This document shows, piece after piece, positions 1 to 8,292 of a stretch of 46,183 nt of DNA. Positions within the stretch are counted from its first letter, which is position 1; each line of letters opens with the position of its first letter. This stretch comes from Actinomycetota bacterium (GTDB lineage: Bacteria > Actinomycetota > Acidimicrobiia > Acidimicrobiales > Aldehydirespiratoraceae). The stretch spans positions 1 to 46,183 of the forward strand of contig JAPOHW010000024.1 of assembly GCA_029979265.1 (NCBI GenBank), read 5' to 3'. The notes beneath the pieces were generated by a model. That model worked only from the letters and a program-made list of their open reading frames with translations. It was not told the DNA's origin and did no database searches. A program made the translations under genes and the position numbers.

Positions 1-237
1 ACAACCGAGCGAACCGTTACCAGCAGCTATCCCGACGGACGAAGCAAGAGCTGCGATTACCGAAGTGTCGGCACGTGGCTGTGGAGGGATGGGTCGTGGA
101 GGAGTCCGTGGAATCCCTCCGAGGCACTAGTAGGACCCCCTGCGCCGTTCTTCTTCCGTTACCAATTCACCGTCATCCCTACCGGGCAAGTGTTCACTTC
201 TCCATGGGTGCGGATAGATGTCAGCGAGATTCCTTAG
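1..237 (+). CDS. C-terminal end of an unrecognised protein (partial)
   Basis: This reading frame is open from the left edge of the window and ends at a TAG at 235-237, giving 78 codons. The translation is rich in Trp and aromatic residues and ends in alternating strand-like sequence (…PFFFRYQFTV…SPWVRIDVSEIP), which resembles the end of a beta-rich, perhaps secreted protein rather than a random frame. I do not recognise a family. Third-position GC is visibly lower than in the core genes downstream, which fits cargo of an accessory element. The start lies outside the window. It could still be a chance open frame. Confidence 0.35.
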   Translation, partial: TTERTVTSSYPDGRSKSCDYRSVGTWLWRDGSWRSPWNPSEALVGPPAPFFFRYQFTVIPTGQVFTSPWVRIDVSEIP

Positions 238-558
238 CTGCGAGCGCTGCCACGTAGCTGCCGCCGACCGACCCCTTCACTGACGGGTCTCAGTCGCAGC
301 GGTGATCACAAAGGCATCTGCACCCCACAGCACCCCACTTCCGGAAACTTCTCACACGCGTACGCGAAACCACTTTGCGGAACTGGGGCGCGGTGGGGTG
401 CAAACAGCCTGCTTCTTCGGTTCGCTGGGTGGGATGTGACGACCCATCGGAACCGCCTGAAAGGACTGACTCTTTCGCGCCAGATCGCTGGGGAGTGTTG
501 GTTTCGATGTGGGTCTGCTGGGGGTTTCCTAGCGTTCCTGAACGTGGAACCGGGGAGC
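238..558. other. Non-coding stretch left of the island
   Basis: I see no convincing gene here. The frames on both strands are short, and the longer minus-strand frames run through repeats and antisense into the solute-binding gene. The one clear structure is the large inverted repeat at 319-402. If the left copy of the rnpB repeat belongs to a neighbouring element, this stretch would be the end of that element. Confidence 0.5.
319..402. repeat. Large imperfect inverted repeat (hairpin)
   Basis: The arms 319-350 and 371-402 are complementary at about 26 of 32 positions and are separated by 20 nt. The spacer contains the perfect 10-bp palindrome CGCGTACGCG (357-366), so the whole unit is nearly symmetric around position 361. 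The arms begin TGCACCCCAC. It is too long for a simple operator and has no T-run after it. It could be a MITE-like remnant, a structured RNA element or a recombinase-related site. Confidence 0.6.
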
Positions 559-582
559 ATCTCGTTGCACATCTGGTGCACA
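559..582 (+). repeat. Arm-like direct repeat, left copy
   Basis: This 24-bp stretch matches 11158-11181 at 23 of 24 positions. It contains the inverted repeat TGCAC-N5-GTGCA, as expected for a dimeric protein-binding site. In both copies it sits 41-42 bp before the rnpB-derived 29-bp repeat, in the same orientation. That suggests an arm-type recombinase site belonging to the right-hand end of an integrated element. Confidence 0.65.
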
Positions 583-594
583 TACCTTGCTCGC

Positions 595-620
595 AGGGTC
601 CCGTACCCTTTGTGTTTGTA
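595..620 (+). terminator. Weak possible intrinsic terminator
   Basis: A 5-bp hairpin (AGGGT 595-599 with ACCCT 605-609) is followed by the T-rich stretch TTTGTGTTTGT. It would stop plus-strand transcription arriving from the left. The stem is short, so the call is tentative. Confidence 0.25.
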
Positions 621-624
621 TGGC

Positions 625-653
625 GGTGGCGGGGAGTCGACCTGTAAGCGGGG
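625..653 (+). repeat. Duplicate of the rnpB 3' end (att-like core, left copy)
   Basis: These 29 bp are identical to 11223-11251, which form the last 29 nt of the RNase P RNA gene on the minus strand, including the whole 3' strand of helix P1. Nothing else of rnpB is present here, and similarity stops abruptly after 653. An isolated copy of an RNA-gene 3' end, in direct orientation to the intact gene 10.6 kb away, is the classic footprint of site-specific integration of a mobile element. Confidence 0.75.
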
Positions 654-663
654 AACCGGGGTG

Positions 664-1299
664 TTATCGGTCCGTTGGAGGCACGGCCGATGACGGTGAG
701 GCCTCCGCCCGGATGAACGACATCACTTGCGAGGAGAGCCCATCGTTGAGGGTGAGGTTCACTCCGATGGCCTGCTCGACAGTCGTGACGGTATTGCCGC
801 TCACGACCAGGTCGAGGTCTGCGAAGAACTGGCGTACGCCGAGTACCACGTCGGCGCGACCCTCGATAGCGGCGCTCACGCTCTCGGCGAAGGAAGCGCA
901 TCGAACCAGGACCGCCGACGGCATGTGGCGTTCGAGCCACAGGGTGTAGGCCCCGCCGTCGAGGCACGCGATCCGTCCGGTCGCCAGGTCGAAACCTTCG
1001 AGATCGACGTTGGCAGGCGCGGCGAAGCAGACCTCGAGCCGGGTCCACGGCTCGGTGAATTTCATCACGTCAGCTCGCGCCGGGTCAGCCGCGATGAAAC
1101 AGATGTCCCACTCGTCCCTGTGGGCGGCGGCGACGATTTCGGAGGGCAGCGCGTATTCGACCCACACCGGGCTGCGGTCGACAGCAGCCGCCACGCGACG
1201 AGCCATCTCCGGCGCCGGGCCGGTAGGCGAGCCGCCGGGATCGTGGCCAGTGACGAGTTCGGTGTTGGCCAGATTGAGCGCAATGCGCAGCGATTCCAT
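664..1299 (-). CDS. Solute-binding-protein-like (family 3) protein, shortened C-terminus
   Basis: The protein resembles the periplasmic amino-acid-type solute-binding fold: an N-terminal RIALNLAN strand, WDICFIAADPARADVMKFTEPW, an ACLDGGAYTLWLER turn, and ADVVLGVRQFFADL. It has no signal peptide, so it may be cytosolic and bind a ligand rather than serve a transporter; no permease gene is nearby. It is the last gene of the minus-strand operon. The ATG at 1299 was chosen over the TTG at 1314 because homologous sequence begins there. The C-terminus lacks the usual SGFV…I..HG helix and ends 11 bp from the rnpB repeat. The adjacent frame across about 664-700 could encode such a helix, so a late frameshift or truncation at the island edge is possible. 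Confidence 0.6.
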   Translation of the reverse strand: MESLRIALNLANTELVTGHDPGGSPTGPAPEMARRVAAAVDRSPVWVEYALPSEIVAAAHRDEWDICFIAADPARADVMKFTEPWTRLEVCFAAPANVDLEGFDLATGRIACLDGGAYTLWLERHMPSAVLVRCASFAESVSAAIEGRADVVLGVRQFFADLDLVVSGNTVTTVEQAIGVNLTLNDGLSSQVMSFIRAEASPSSAVPPTDR

Positions 1300-1314
1300 G
1301 TGCGTGACGAGCAA

Positions 1315-2787
1315 TCAGCGCATGATGAATGGATTCGCAACCGAGGATTCCTGGGCCATCCAAACCGACTTGGTCTGGACGTACTCCATGATTCCCTCGA
1401 TGCCCGACTCGCGTCCGAGGCCACTGCGCTTCCAGCCCCCGAACGGCGAGTTGAAGCCGACGGCTCGGTAGGTATTGACCCACACAGTGCCGGCGTTGAG
1501 CGCGTCGGAGGATCGCATGGCCCGGCCCAGATTCTGGGTCCAGACGCCGGCGGCGAGGCCGAAGTTGATGTCGTTGGCGATGGCGATCGCCTCGTCTTCG
1601 GTATCGAACGGAATGACCGACAGGACCGGCCCGAAGATCTCCTCTTGGGCGATGCGCATGTCATTGGTGACGTTGGTGAACACGGTCGGCTGTACGAAGC
1701 GGGTCCCGGAAGCGCCCGGGCCGTCGTAGATGTCGCCACCGAGGACGCAGGTGGCCCCGCCCTCCTTGGCGACCTTGATGTAGTCGAGCACCTTCTGGAA
1801 CTGCGGTTCGGTGGTGACCGGCCCCACGTGGGTGTCGAACGACATTGGATCGCCGATCGTGGCGCTCCCGGCCACTTCGACGAGCCGCTCGACGAACGCA
1901 TCATGGATGCTGCGGTGCACGAGGGCGCGCGATCCGGCGATACACGTCTGGCCGGTGGCGGCGAAGATGCCCGAGATGACGCCCATGACGGCTGCTTCGA
2001 ACTCGGCATCGTCGAACACGATGTTGGGTGACTTGCCGCCGAGTTCGAGTGTCACCTTCTTGAGGTTCTTGGCTGCGCCTTCGAAGATGCGCTGGCCGGT
2101 GGTGTCAGATCCGGTGAACGCGATCTTCACGATGTCGGGATGATCGACCATCGCCTGGCCGCACTCGTGGCCGAGTCCGGTGACAACGTTGACGATGCCG
2201 GGCGGGAAGCCCGCCTCGCCGAAGAGCTCGGCGAACGCGAGGGTTGAGGTGGAGGTGAACTCCGAGGGCTTGATGACCGCGGTGTTGCCAGCGGCGAGCG
2301 CGGCCGCCAACTTCCAGGCCAACAAGAGCAGGGGCGAGTTCCACGCAGTGATGAGGCCCACCACACCGAGTGGTTCGTGCTTGGTGTAGTTGAGGATCCC
2401 AGGTCGGTCGAGCGGAATGACCGAACCCTCGAGCTTGTCGGCGAGGCCGCCGTAGTAGCGATACCACTCGGCGGTGAGCTTGGCTTGGGCGCCCATCTCC
2501 GCGATGAGCTTCCCGTTGTCGCGAACCTCCATCTCGCCGAGGCGCTCGGCATCGCGCTCGATCAGCTCGGCCAGCTTCACCAGCAGCTTCCCTCGGGCGG
2601 TTGGCGTCGTGGCCTTCCATCCGGGGAACGCGGCGGCCGCGGCCGCAGCCGCGGCGTCGACGTCGGCCGCAGTGCCCCGGGCGATGCGGCCCCAAACCTC
2701 ACCGGTGTAGGGGTTGTCGGTGTCGATGTACTCACCCGAGGCCGGAGCGACGGCAGCGCCGTTGATGAAGTGGTTGAACGTTTCCAT
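1315..2787 (-). CDS. NAD(P)-dependent aldehyde dehydrogenase
   Basis: The 490-residue protein has the normal length and motifs of the ALDH superfamily: general base Glu in LELGGKSPNIVF, catalytic Cys in GQTCIAGSR, and the EEIFGPVLSV segment. It oxidises an aldehyde to the carboxylate in the cytosol; the substrate cannot be read from sequence. It follows the alcohol dehydrogenase gene by 12 bp, so the two probably act in sequence (alcohol to aldehyde to acid). Its stop codon abuts the solute-binding-like gene. Confidence 0.92.
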   Translation of the reverse strand: METFNHFINGAAVAPASGEYIDTDNPYTGEVWGRIARGTAADVDAAAAAAAAAFPGWKATTPTARGKLLVKLAELIERDAERLGEMEVRDNGKLIAEMGAQAKLTAEWYRYYGGLADKLEGSVIPLDRPGILNYTKHEPLGVVGLITAWNSPLLLLAWKLAAALAAGNTAVIKPSEFTSTSTLAFAELFGEAGFPPGIVNVVTGLGHECGQAMVDHPDIVKIAFTGSDTTGQRIFEGAAKNLKKVTLELGGKSPNIVFDDAEFEAAVMGVISGIFAATGQTCIAGSRALVHRSIHDAFVERLVEVAGSATIGDPMSFDTHVGPVTTEPQFQKVLDYIKVAKEGGATCVLGGDIYDGPGASGTRFVQPTVFTNVTNDMRIAQEEIFGPVLSVIPFDTEDEAIAIANDINFGLAAGVWTQNLGRAMRSSDALNAGTVWVNTYRAVGFNSPFGGWKRSGLGRESGIEGIMEYVQTKSVWMAQESSVANPFIMR

Positions 2788-2799
2788 GCTGGTCCTGTC

Positions 2800-3834
2800 T
2801 CAGAACTCGAAGACGCCCTTGCCGGTCGTCTGTTGATCGAACAGCTCGTAGGCCTCGTGAGCCTGGTCGAGCGTGAAACGGTGAGTGAACAGCCGATCGA
2901 CGTCGAGGCCGTGCTCGGCGACATAGCGGGCGCACTCGGCTTGGCCGATGCTTGAGAAGGTCCACGAGCCGAGGATCGTGAGCTGGCGGCGCAAGATGTC
3001 GGGGGTGACATTGAGTTCGACCGTGCCGCCTTCGCCCACGAAGCAGCACGTGCCCCACGTGCGCGTCGACCGGACCGCCTGGGCCCTCGCCGGTGCCGCG
3101 CCCGTGCAGTCGAGCGTCTTCTCGGCACCTCGGCCGCCGGTGAGTTCCATGACAGCTTCGACCGCGTCGACGACGGAACCGTCGATCAGCTCGTCGGCAC
3201 CCAACTGAGCGGCCAGTGCGAGCCGTTCGCTCGACAGATCGATGGCGATCACCCGCGCTCCCATCTGCTGGGCGAACAACGCGGCGCTGAGCCCGACCGG
3301 CCCCAACCCGAAAATCGCGATGGTCTCGCCGCCAGCGAGGCCCATGCGGGCGAGCGCGGAGAACGCGGTGCCGGTGCCACACGAGATCGCCGCACCTGCC
3401 GCGAACGACAGCTCGTCGGGGAGCGGCACCATCGTGTCGGCCTTGGCCGCCATGTACGGGGCATGCGCACCGTTGGCGGTGGCGCCGTACACCACGAAAC
3501 CGTCGTCGCACAGCTGCTGCCAACCGGCCTGGCAGTCGGCACACGAGCCGCAGCCGCTGTAGTGGTGGTTCATCACCCGGTCACCGACCGCGAGGTGCTC
3601 AACCCCAGCGCCGACCGCAACCACCACGCCACACGGCTCGTGGCCGCCGATCTTGGGGCTGTCGACGACCAGACCGAGCGTCGCCGGGCCATCCTTGGCC
3701 CGGTAGAAGTGCAGGTCGCTCCCGCACATGCCCGACGCCTTGATCTCGAGCACGACCTCACCCGGACCCGGAGTTGGGTCGTCGAACTCGCGGACCTCGA
3801 GTTCGCGATCTCCGAGAAACACCACGCCCTTCAC
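2800..3834 (-). CDS. Zinc-dependent alcohol dehydrogenase (MDR family)
   Basis: This 344-residue medium-chain dehydrogenase has a catalytic zinc site (MCGSDLHF and the GHEPCGVV motif), four structural-zinc cysteines in [15 protein letters not shown], and a Rossmann GLGPVG motif. It oxidises an alcohol with NAD(P), most likely upstream of the adjacent aldehyde dehydrogenase. The start is the ATG at 3834 ([12 protein letters not shown]). The gene lies 13 bp after the reductase gene and 12 bp before the aldehyde dehydrogenase gene in one operon. Substrate unknown. Confidence 0.9.
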   Translation of the reverse strand: MKGVVFLGDRELEVREFDDPTPGPGEVVLEIKASGMCGSDLHFYRAKDGPATLGLVVDSPKIGGHEPCGVVVAVGAGVEHLAVGDRVMNHHYSGCGSCADCQAGWQQLCDDGFVVYGATANGAHAPYMAAKADTMVPLPDELSFAAGAAISCGTGTAFSALARMGLAGGETIAIFGLGPVGLSAALFAQQMGARVIAIDLSSERLALAAQLGADELIDGSVVDAVEAVMELTGGRGAEKTLDCTGAAPARAQAVRSTRTWGTCCFVGEGGTVELNVTPDILRRQLTILGSWTFSSIGQAECARYVAEHGLDVDRLFTHRFTLDQAHEAYELFDQQTTGKGVFEF

Positions 3835-3847
3835 TTGCTTGCTCCCT

Positions 3848-4765
3848 TCACAGCTGTTCCTCCAGTGTTCGTACCTGTGCGCAGATCGTGTCGTTGTATG
3901 GCGTCGCGACGCCGACCCGGGCGGCCTGCACCGGGACCTGGCCGTTGATGGCGTCGAGCTCGCTACGCCGCCCGTTCTCGTAGTCCTGCAGCATCGATGG
4001 CTTGGCGTTCGGGAGTCTGGCGACGAACTCGTCGACGTACGCCTCGGGGTCGTCGAACGACAGGTTCACCCCGAGCGCCCTGGCGACGTCGTACGCCTCC
4101 GTTGCACAGCCCAGTGCGACCGGGCGCCATTCGTCGCTCGCGAGGAGCGCACCGATGGCCAGCCCGGACACGACGCTCGGCCCACCGACCGCCACGTTGC
4201 AGATGAACTTCTCCCAGATCAGCTGGTCGATGTCGTCGAAGGTCTGCACCGGGAAGCCGGCGCCGGCCCACACCTGGGCCAGCGCTCGGAGACGGGCGGT
4301 GTCGCCGCCGTCGAGCTCGCCGAGCCGGAGCATCTGCATGTTGTGCTGATGCGAGTGACCGGGCTTCACGATCTCGGCGCCGAACCCCTGCGCAACGCCC
4401 ACTACGACCGCTGACGAGGGGAGGTGCTCGGTGATGCGCTCGGCGGCTCCCAATCCGTTCTGGATGGTGACTACGTCGGTGTTGGGGCGCACGAATGGCT
4501 CGATGGCGCTCCCCGCCGCGCCAGCGCCCGCGGCCTTGGTGGCGATGACGTACATGTCGCACTCGCCGGCGTCGGCGGCCTCGGTGCTGGCGTTCATGGG
4601 AACCGTGCGGTCGCCGGTGAAGCCGGTGAGAGTGAGGCCGTCTCGGTTGATGGCGTCGACGTGTTCGGTCCACTGATCGATGGCCCACACGTCGTGGCCG
4701 GCCTCGGCGAACAACGCGGCGTACACCGAGCCGATGGCGCCCACGCCCACAACGGCGATCTTCAT
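3848..4765 (-). CDS. Ketopantoate-reductase (PanE/ApbA) family oxidoreductase
   Basis: The 305-residue protein starts with a Rossmann motif (MKIAVVGVGAIGSVYAA) and has the family residues: Asn in TIQNG, Lys in LIWEKFICN, and the acidic/Asn segment SELDAING. PanE homologs reduce 2-oxo acids such as ketopantoate with NADPH, or run in the opposite direction. The ATG at 4765 overlaps the aconitase stop by 4 nt (ATGA), which indicates translational coupling. The longer frame upstream is antisense-like noise inside the aconitase gene. Because a PanB-like gene also lies in the island, and not among coenzyme A genes, I infer a catabolic role on a related branched oxo or hydroxy acid. Confidence 0.88.
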   Translation of the reverse strand: MKIAVVGVGAIGSVYAALFAEAGHDVWAIDQWTEHVDAINRDGLTLTGFTGDRTVPMNASTEAADAGECDMYVIATKAAGAGAAGSAIEPFVRPNTDVVTIQNGLGAAERITEHLPSSAVVVGVAQGFGAEIVKPGHSHQHNMQMLRLGELDGGDTARLRALAQVWAGAGFPVQTFDDIDQLIWEKFICNVAVGGPSVVSGLAIGALLASDEWRPVALGCATEAYDVARALGVNLSFDDPEAYVDEFVARLPNAKPSMLQDYENGRRSELDAINGQVPVQAARVGVATPYNDTICAQVRTLEEQL

Positions 4766-6732
4766 GCCTGGATGCGCCCTGATCGGAATGCGGCCTGTAG
4801 GTCGTCGAACGAGACGATCTCGCCGGCGATCGCACTCGCCACGACGGTCGGAGGGCTGGCGAGCCACACCTGACCTGGCCCGCCTCGGCCCGCGAAGTTG
4901 CGGTTGATCGCCGAGATCGTGACCTGCTCGGGCTGCTCGGATACCCCGGGGCCGCACTGCGCGCAGGCCCCGCAGGAGGGGCCGAGCATCTCGGCGCCGA
5001 TCTGCTCGAAGGTTTCGAGGTAGCCGCGCTCGATGCAGTAGTCGCGCACGTCGACGGTGCCGCACTGGAGATACAGCACGACGTCGTCCGCGACGCGAAG
5101 ACTATTGGCGGCGGCCCAGCTGGCCACCGCGTGGTAGCGGTCGAAGTCCTCTCGCTTGCCAGCGGTGCACGAGCCGCTGTATGCGATGTCGATCTCGACC
5201 CGCTCGGTCAGCTCGGCGACGGCCACACCGTTGCCGGGGTCACCTGGACGGGCCAACATTGGCCCGACGGTCGCACAGTCGACGACGATCTCGTGGCGGT
5301 AGTGGGCATCGGGATCGGAGCGCATCCAGTCCTCGATCTCGAAGTCGATGCCTCGCCGTTCACGCAGGAACCGAGCCGTCTCCGCATCGGGTGCACAGAT
5401 GCCGGTCAGGCCGCCCATCTCAGCGACCATGTTGGTGAGCGTGGCTCGCTCGTCGATCGACATGGCGTCGATGATCGGGCCGGTGAACTCGAAGATGCAC
5501 CCGAGCCCGCGTCCCTCTCGAATGGTGGGGTGTGTGAGCAGGGTGAGCGCGATGTCCTTCGCGGTGATGCCGGTCGAGAGCTCGCCCTCGAGTCGGACGA
5601 GCAGGTTGTCGGCCATCGTCAGGCGGATGGCGCCGGTCATGAACGCGCTCGCCATGTCGGTGGTGCCCACACCGAACGCGAAACAGCCGAGAGCGCCGGA
5701 ATGCGAGGTGTGGCTGTCGGTGCCGACGACGACGCGCCCCGGCAGTGCGTAGCGCTCGATCATGAGCGCGTGGCTGATCGCCTCCGACCCTTCCTCGTTG
5801 GGCAACCAGCCATGATTCGTCAGTCCATACTCCTCGCCGAAATCTCGGTGGGCCTCGGAGAGCGATTCGACCTTGTCGAGCAGTCCGAGCCGCACGTGGG
5901 TGGGGGAGCGGTGGGCGTACGAGAGATGGTCCTCGAACAAGATGATGGTGTCGGAGTCGTGGAGGTTGAGCGGGCGGCCGAAGGTGGTGTGCAACAGGTG
6001 CGCCGCCATGGGGCAGTAGTGCTCGATGATGAAGCGGTAGTCGGCTCGGACGAAGCCGCCCGTGTCCTTGCGGCAGTCCCAGTCGATGCCGTCGACGTCG
6101 AGTGCGTATCTCGCCACGATCTTCTCCGCGAGCGTCTGCGGGCCCGCCGGTGGTCGATCGAGCGGGCCGGCCGAGGCGAGCCTTTGCTTTGCGAATGGGA
6201 GCAGGCCGCCCGCGCGGAGAATCGTGGCGGCCAGGGGATCGCGGTCGGCGACCAGCTCGTCGACGGAGATCTGTTCGCCACCTCGGATGCGGTCGAGCAG
6301 GCCAATGTCGGTTGAGGTGAACAGGCCGAGGTTGTCGCAGTTCTGCCGGTAGATGCGCTCGAAACTCTCGGCGATCACCAGCCGCACGCCAGCGGCTTGC
6401 TCCGCGAACGGGCTGTGCTCGCGTGACGACCCCTTGCCGTATCGGCGTCCGGCGACGATCACAGCGATGCCAGCCTCGGCGATGGCGCCGGTACCGATCG
6501 GGCGTTTGCCGTCGATGGTCAGCCCGGTGTGGGCGTGCTGCGCGATGGTTTCGTCGAAGGTCAGCAGCGTCGGCAACGGCGTGATCTCGTCGGTCGAGAC
6601 GTCGTCGCGGAGCGGGCCGACCTGGTCGAGGGCGAGCTGCTTCCCCGCCAGTTGGAGGGTGATCGCATCGGGGGCGGTTCCGAGCAGCAGGATCGCGCCG
6701 TCGAGGTTCAGATGGCCGTCAGTACCAGGCAT
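4762..6732 (-). CDS. Aconitase-superfamily hydro-lyase, swivel domain first
   Basis: The 656-residue protein carries the small swivel domain at the N-terminus (VSTDEITP, GKGSSREHSPFAEQ, about residues 35-115), followed by the [4Fe-4S] catalytic region (GTDSHTSHSGALG, SGSCTAGKRED, LGPSCGACAQCGPG, NRNFAGR). The three cluster cysteines are present (GSC and CGAC). This is the AcnB order without AcnB's N-terminal HEAT-like domain. Such enzymes interconvert hydroxy acids by dehydration and rehydration; candidates include methylcitrate-, dimethylmalate- or homoaconitate-type substrates. Its start overlaps the MttB-like stop by 14 nt and its end overlaps the reductase by 4 nt. It is unlikely to be the TCA-cycle aconitase given its place in a catabolic operon. 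Confidence 0.88.
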   Translation of the reverse strand: MPGTDGHLNLDGAILLLGTAPDAITLQLAGKQLALDQVGPLRDDVSTDEITPLPTLLTFDETIAQHAHTGLTIDGKRPIGTGAIAEAGIAVIVAGRRYGKGSSREHSPFAEQAAGVRLVIAESFERIYRQNCDNLGLFTSTDIGLLDRIRGGEQISVDELVADRDPLAATILRAGGLLPFAKQRLASAGPLDRPPAGPQTLAEKIVARYALDVDGIDWDCRKDTGGFVRADYRFIIEHYCPMAAHLLHTTFGRPLNLHDSDTIILFEDHLSYAHRSPTHVRLGLLDKVESLSEAHRDFGEEYGLTNHGWLPNEEGSEAISHALMIERYALPGRVVVGTDSHTSHSGALGCFAFGVGTTDMASAFMTGAIRLTMADNLLVRLEGELSTGITAKDIALTLLTHPTIREGRGLGCIFEFTGPIIDAMSIDERATLTNMVAEMGGLTGICAPDAETARFLRERRGIDFEIEDWMRSDPDAHYRHEIVVDCATVGPMLARPGDPGNGVAVAELTERVEIDIAYSGSCTAGKREDFDRYHAVASWAAANSLRVADDVVLYLQCGTVDVRDYCIERGYLETFEQIGAEMLGPSCGACAQCGPGVSEQPEQVTISAINRNFAGRGGPGQVWLASPPTVVASAIAGEIVSFDDLQAAFRSGRIQA

Positions 6733-8242
6733 CGGCGGCGGCCCCCTTCTTGTCGGTCACGAAATCGACGAGTGCCGCGTGGATCGAGTCGTCGAGTGGC
6801 GGCGGTTCGTAGTCGGCCAGCATCTGCTTCCACTTCGCGTTGGCCCGTTCGGCGACTGTGAGCGACCCCTCTTCGGTCCACTGCTCGAATGACGCGGTGT
6901 CGGCGAGACCGGCATCGATGTTGGCAGTGCGCATGTTGGCGTAGGTGTGGGCCGCCCCCAAGAAGGTGGTTCCGCCGGCCTCCGCCACTTCGCGGTAGGC
7001 GTCGGCGGCGAACGCGTTGTCGTCGAAGGCGATGCCTTGCACGAGCCGTCCCATCGCCTCGCATCGGTGCGCATCGACCACGAACTTCTCGAAACTGATC
7101 GTCAACCCGCCTTCGAGCCAACCCGCCGCTTGGAGCACATAGTTGGCGCCGGCCAGCACGGCCGCGGTGCACGCGTCGGCTGACTCCTGCATGGCTTGCC
7201 CGTCGAGCACCTTCGACGCGGTGATGTGCCCGCCGGCCCGCACCGGAAGGCCAAGTCGCCGGGCGAGCTGGGGAATCGCCGCGTTGGCGAGCGTCGACTC
7301 GGGCGTGCCGTAGGTCGGTGCGCCAGTGCGGAGGTCCATCGTGGTCACGAACGACGAATACACCGCCGGACAGCCCTGGCGATAGAGCTGGGTGATGGCG
7401 ACCCCCGCCTGTACCTCGGCGTGCACTTGCGCCAGTACCGCGGCCATGGTGACGGGGCTCATGGCGCCCGCGATGACGAACGGCGTGATGAGGGATGGCT
7501 GGTTGGCCTCGGAGTACACCCGGAGCACGTCGAGCGTGCGCGCCTCGAACGCCAACGGTGATTGTGCATTGGTGCCGGCGAGCATGACGTGGCTGGAGTC
7601 GACCGTGTCGTCGCCGAACACGATCCGCGACATGTCGAGCGAATCACGCGCCGCTTCGGGAGTGAGCGTCGCACCCATCATCGGCTTGTCGGTGAGCGTG
7701 AGCTGGTGAAGCGAGAGATCGAGATGGCGCTTGTTCACGGCGACGTCGGAGATCTCGCACACCGCCTGGCCGTTGTGGTGCAGGCCGGGGCTCATCTGCA
7801 CGAGCTTGGTGAGGTTGGCATGGTCGGCGACGGTGCCATAGCGGCGCCCCTCGTCGAGATCGGTCACGAATGGGATCGAGTCGCCGGGCCCGAACACGAG
7901 GTTGTCGCCACCGAACGTGACAGACCGCGCCGGATTGCGGGCGGTCATCGTGAACTCCGACGGCGCAGTGGCGCACAATTCGTGCCCGAGGCCGGCGGGG
8001 AAATGCACGCGCCCGTTCTCGACCCGTGCTCCAGCCGCGTCGAATCGCGCACAGAGGTCGTCGTTGCCCGCCATGTCGATGCCGATCTCTTCGAGCAGTC
8101 GCTCGGCCTCGGTCTCGACTGCGACGACTTGCTGTGCGGTCAAGAGGTCGTGTGGCGCCAGGCCGCGCACATAGTTCGGAGGAGCGTCGGTGGGTGCCGC
8201 CGATCGGTCGGGGCGGCCGCGGCGTCGTCGCTTGTCGGACAT
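6719..8242 (-). CDS. MttB-family (trimethylamine methyltransferase-like) protein, non-pyrrolysine
   Basis: The 507-residue protein matches the MttB superfamily along its length (RNPARSVTFGG, SPGLHHNGQAVCEISDVAVNKRHLDL, SPVTMAAVLAQVHAEVQAG, PTYGTPESTLANAAIPQLARRLGLP). There is no in-frame TAG, so it is a non-pyrrolysine member, the group that includes glycine betaine and carnitine demethylases. Known members pass a methyl group to a corrinoid protein, but no corrinoid protein gene is present here. It is the first gene of the minus-strand operon, with a promoter-like TTGACT-N18-GATACT just upstream. Substrate unknown. Confidence 0.85.
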   Translation of the reverse strand: MSDKRRRRGRPDRSAAPTDAPPNYVRGLAPHDLLTAQQVVAVETEAERLLEEIGIDMAGNDDLCARFDAAGARVENGRVHFPAGLGHELCATAPSEFTMTARNPARSVTFGGDNLVFGPGDSIPFVTDLDEGRRYGTVADHANLTKLVQMSPGLHHNGQAVCEISDVAVNKRHLDLSLHQLTLTDKPMMGATLTPEAARDSLDMSRIVFGDDTVDSSHVMLAGTNAQSPLAFEARTLDVLRVYSEANQPSLITPFVIAGAMSPVTMAAVLAQVHAEVQAGVAITQLYRQGCPAVYSSFVTTMDLRTGAPTYGTPESTLANAAIPQLARRLGLPVRAGGHITASKVLDGQAMQESADACTAAVLAGANYVLQAAGWLEGGLTISFEKFVVDAHRCEAMGRLVQGIAFDDNAFAADAYREVAEAGGTTFLGAAHTYANMRTANIDAGLADTASFEQWTEEGSLTVAERANAKWKQMLADYEPPPLDDSIHAALVDFVTDKKGAAADAWY

Positions 8243-8249
8243 CTTGACA

Positions 8250-8279
8250 AGTATCGTCTCGACCAGAAAGATGAGTCAA
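8250..8279 (-). promoter_or_regulatory. Promoter of the MttB-like operon (leaderless)
   Basis: On the minus strand TTGACT (8279-8274) is followed after 18 nt by GATACT (8255-8250). Only 7 nt separate the -10 hexamer from the ATG at 8242, so the transcript should begin at or next to the start codon. Confidence 0.6.
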
Positions 8280-8292
8280 CCAGGATCCAATG

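Noticed and set aside
83..120. GGAGGGAT / ATCCCTCC inverted repeat
   Set aside because: Only 8 bp with a 22-nt loop, inside a possible reading frame and without a T-run.
290..1048. 252-codon minus-strand frame crossing the rnpB repeat and the hairpin
   Set aside because: It runs through non-coding repeats and overlaps the solute-binding gene in another frame. Only its short part near 664-700 is of interest as a possible frameshifted tail.
727..2031. Long plus-strand open frame (434 codons) opposite the aldehyde dehydrogenase and solute-binding genes
   Set aside because: It is the antisense shadow of two clear genes; its composition is Asp/Gly/Arg-rich without any domain pattern.
5131..6315. 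Long plus-strand frame (394 codons) opposite the aconitase-like gene
   Set aside because: Antisense shadow created by high third-position GC; no start context or recognisable motif.
6719..8242. Pyrrolysine codon in the MttB-like gene
   Set aside because: The frame is uninterrupted for 507 codons, with no internal TAG.
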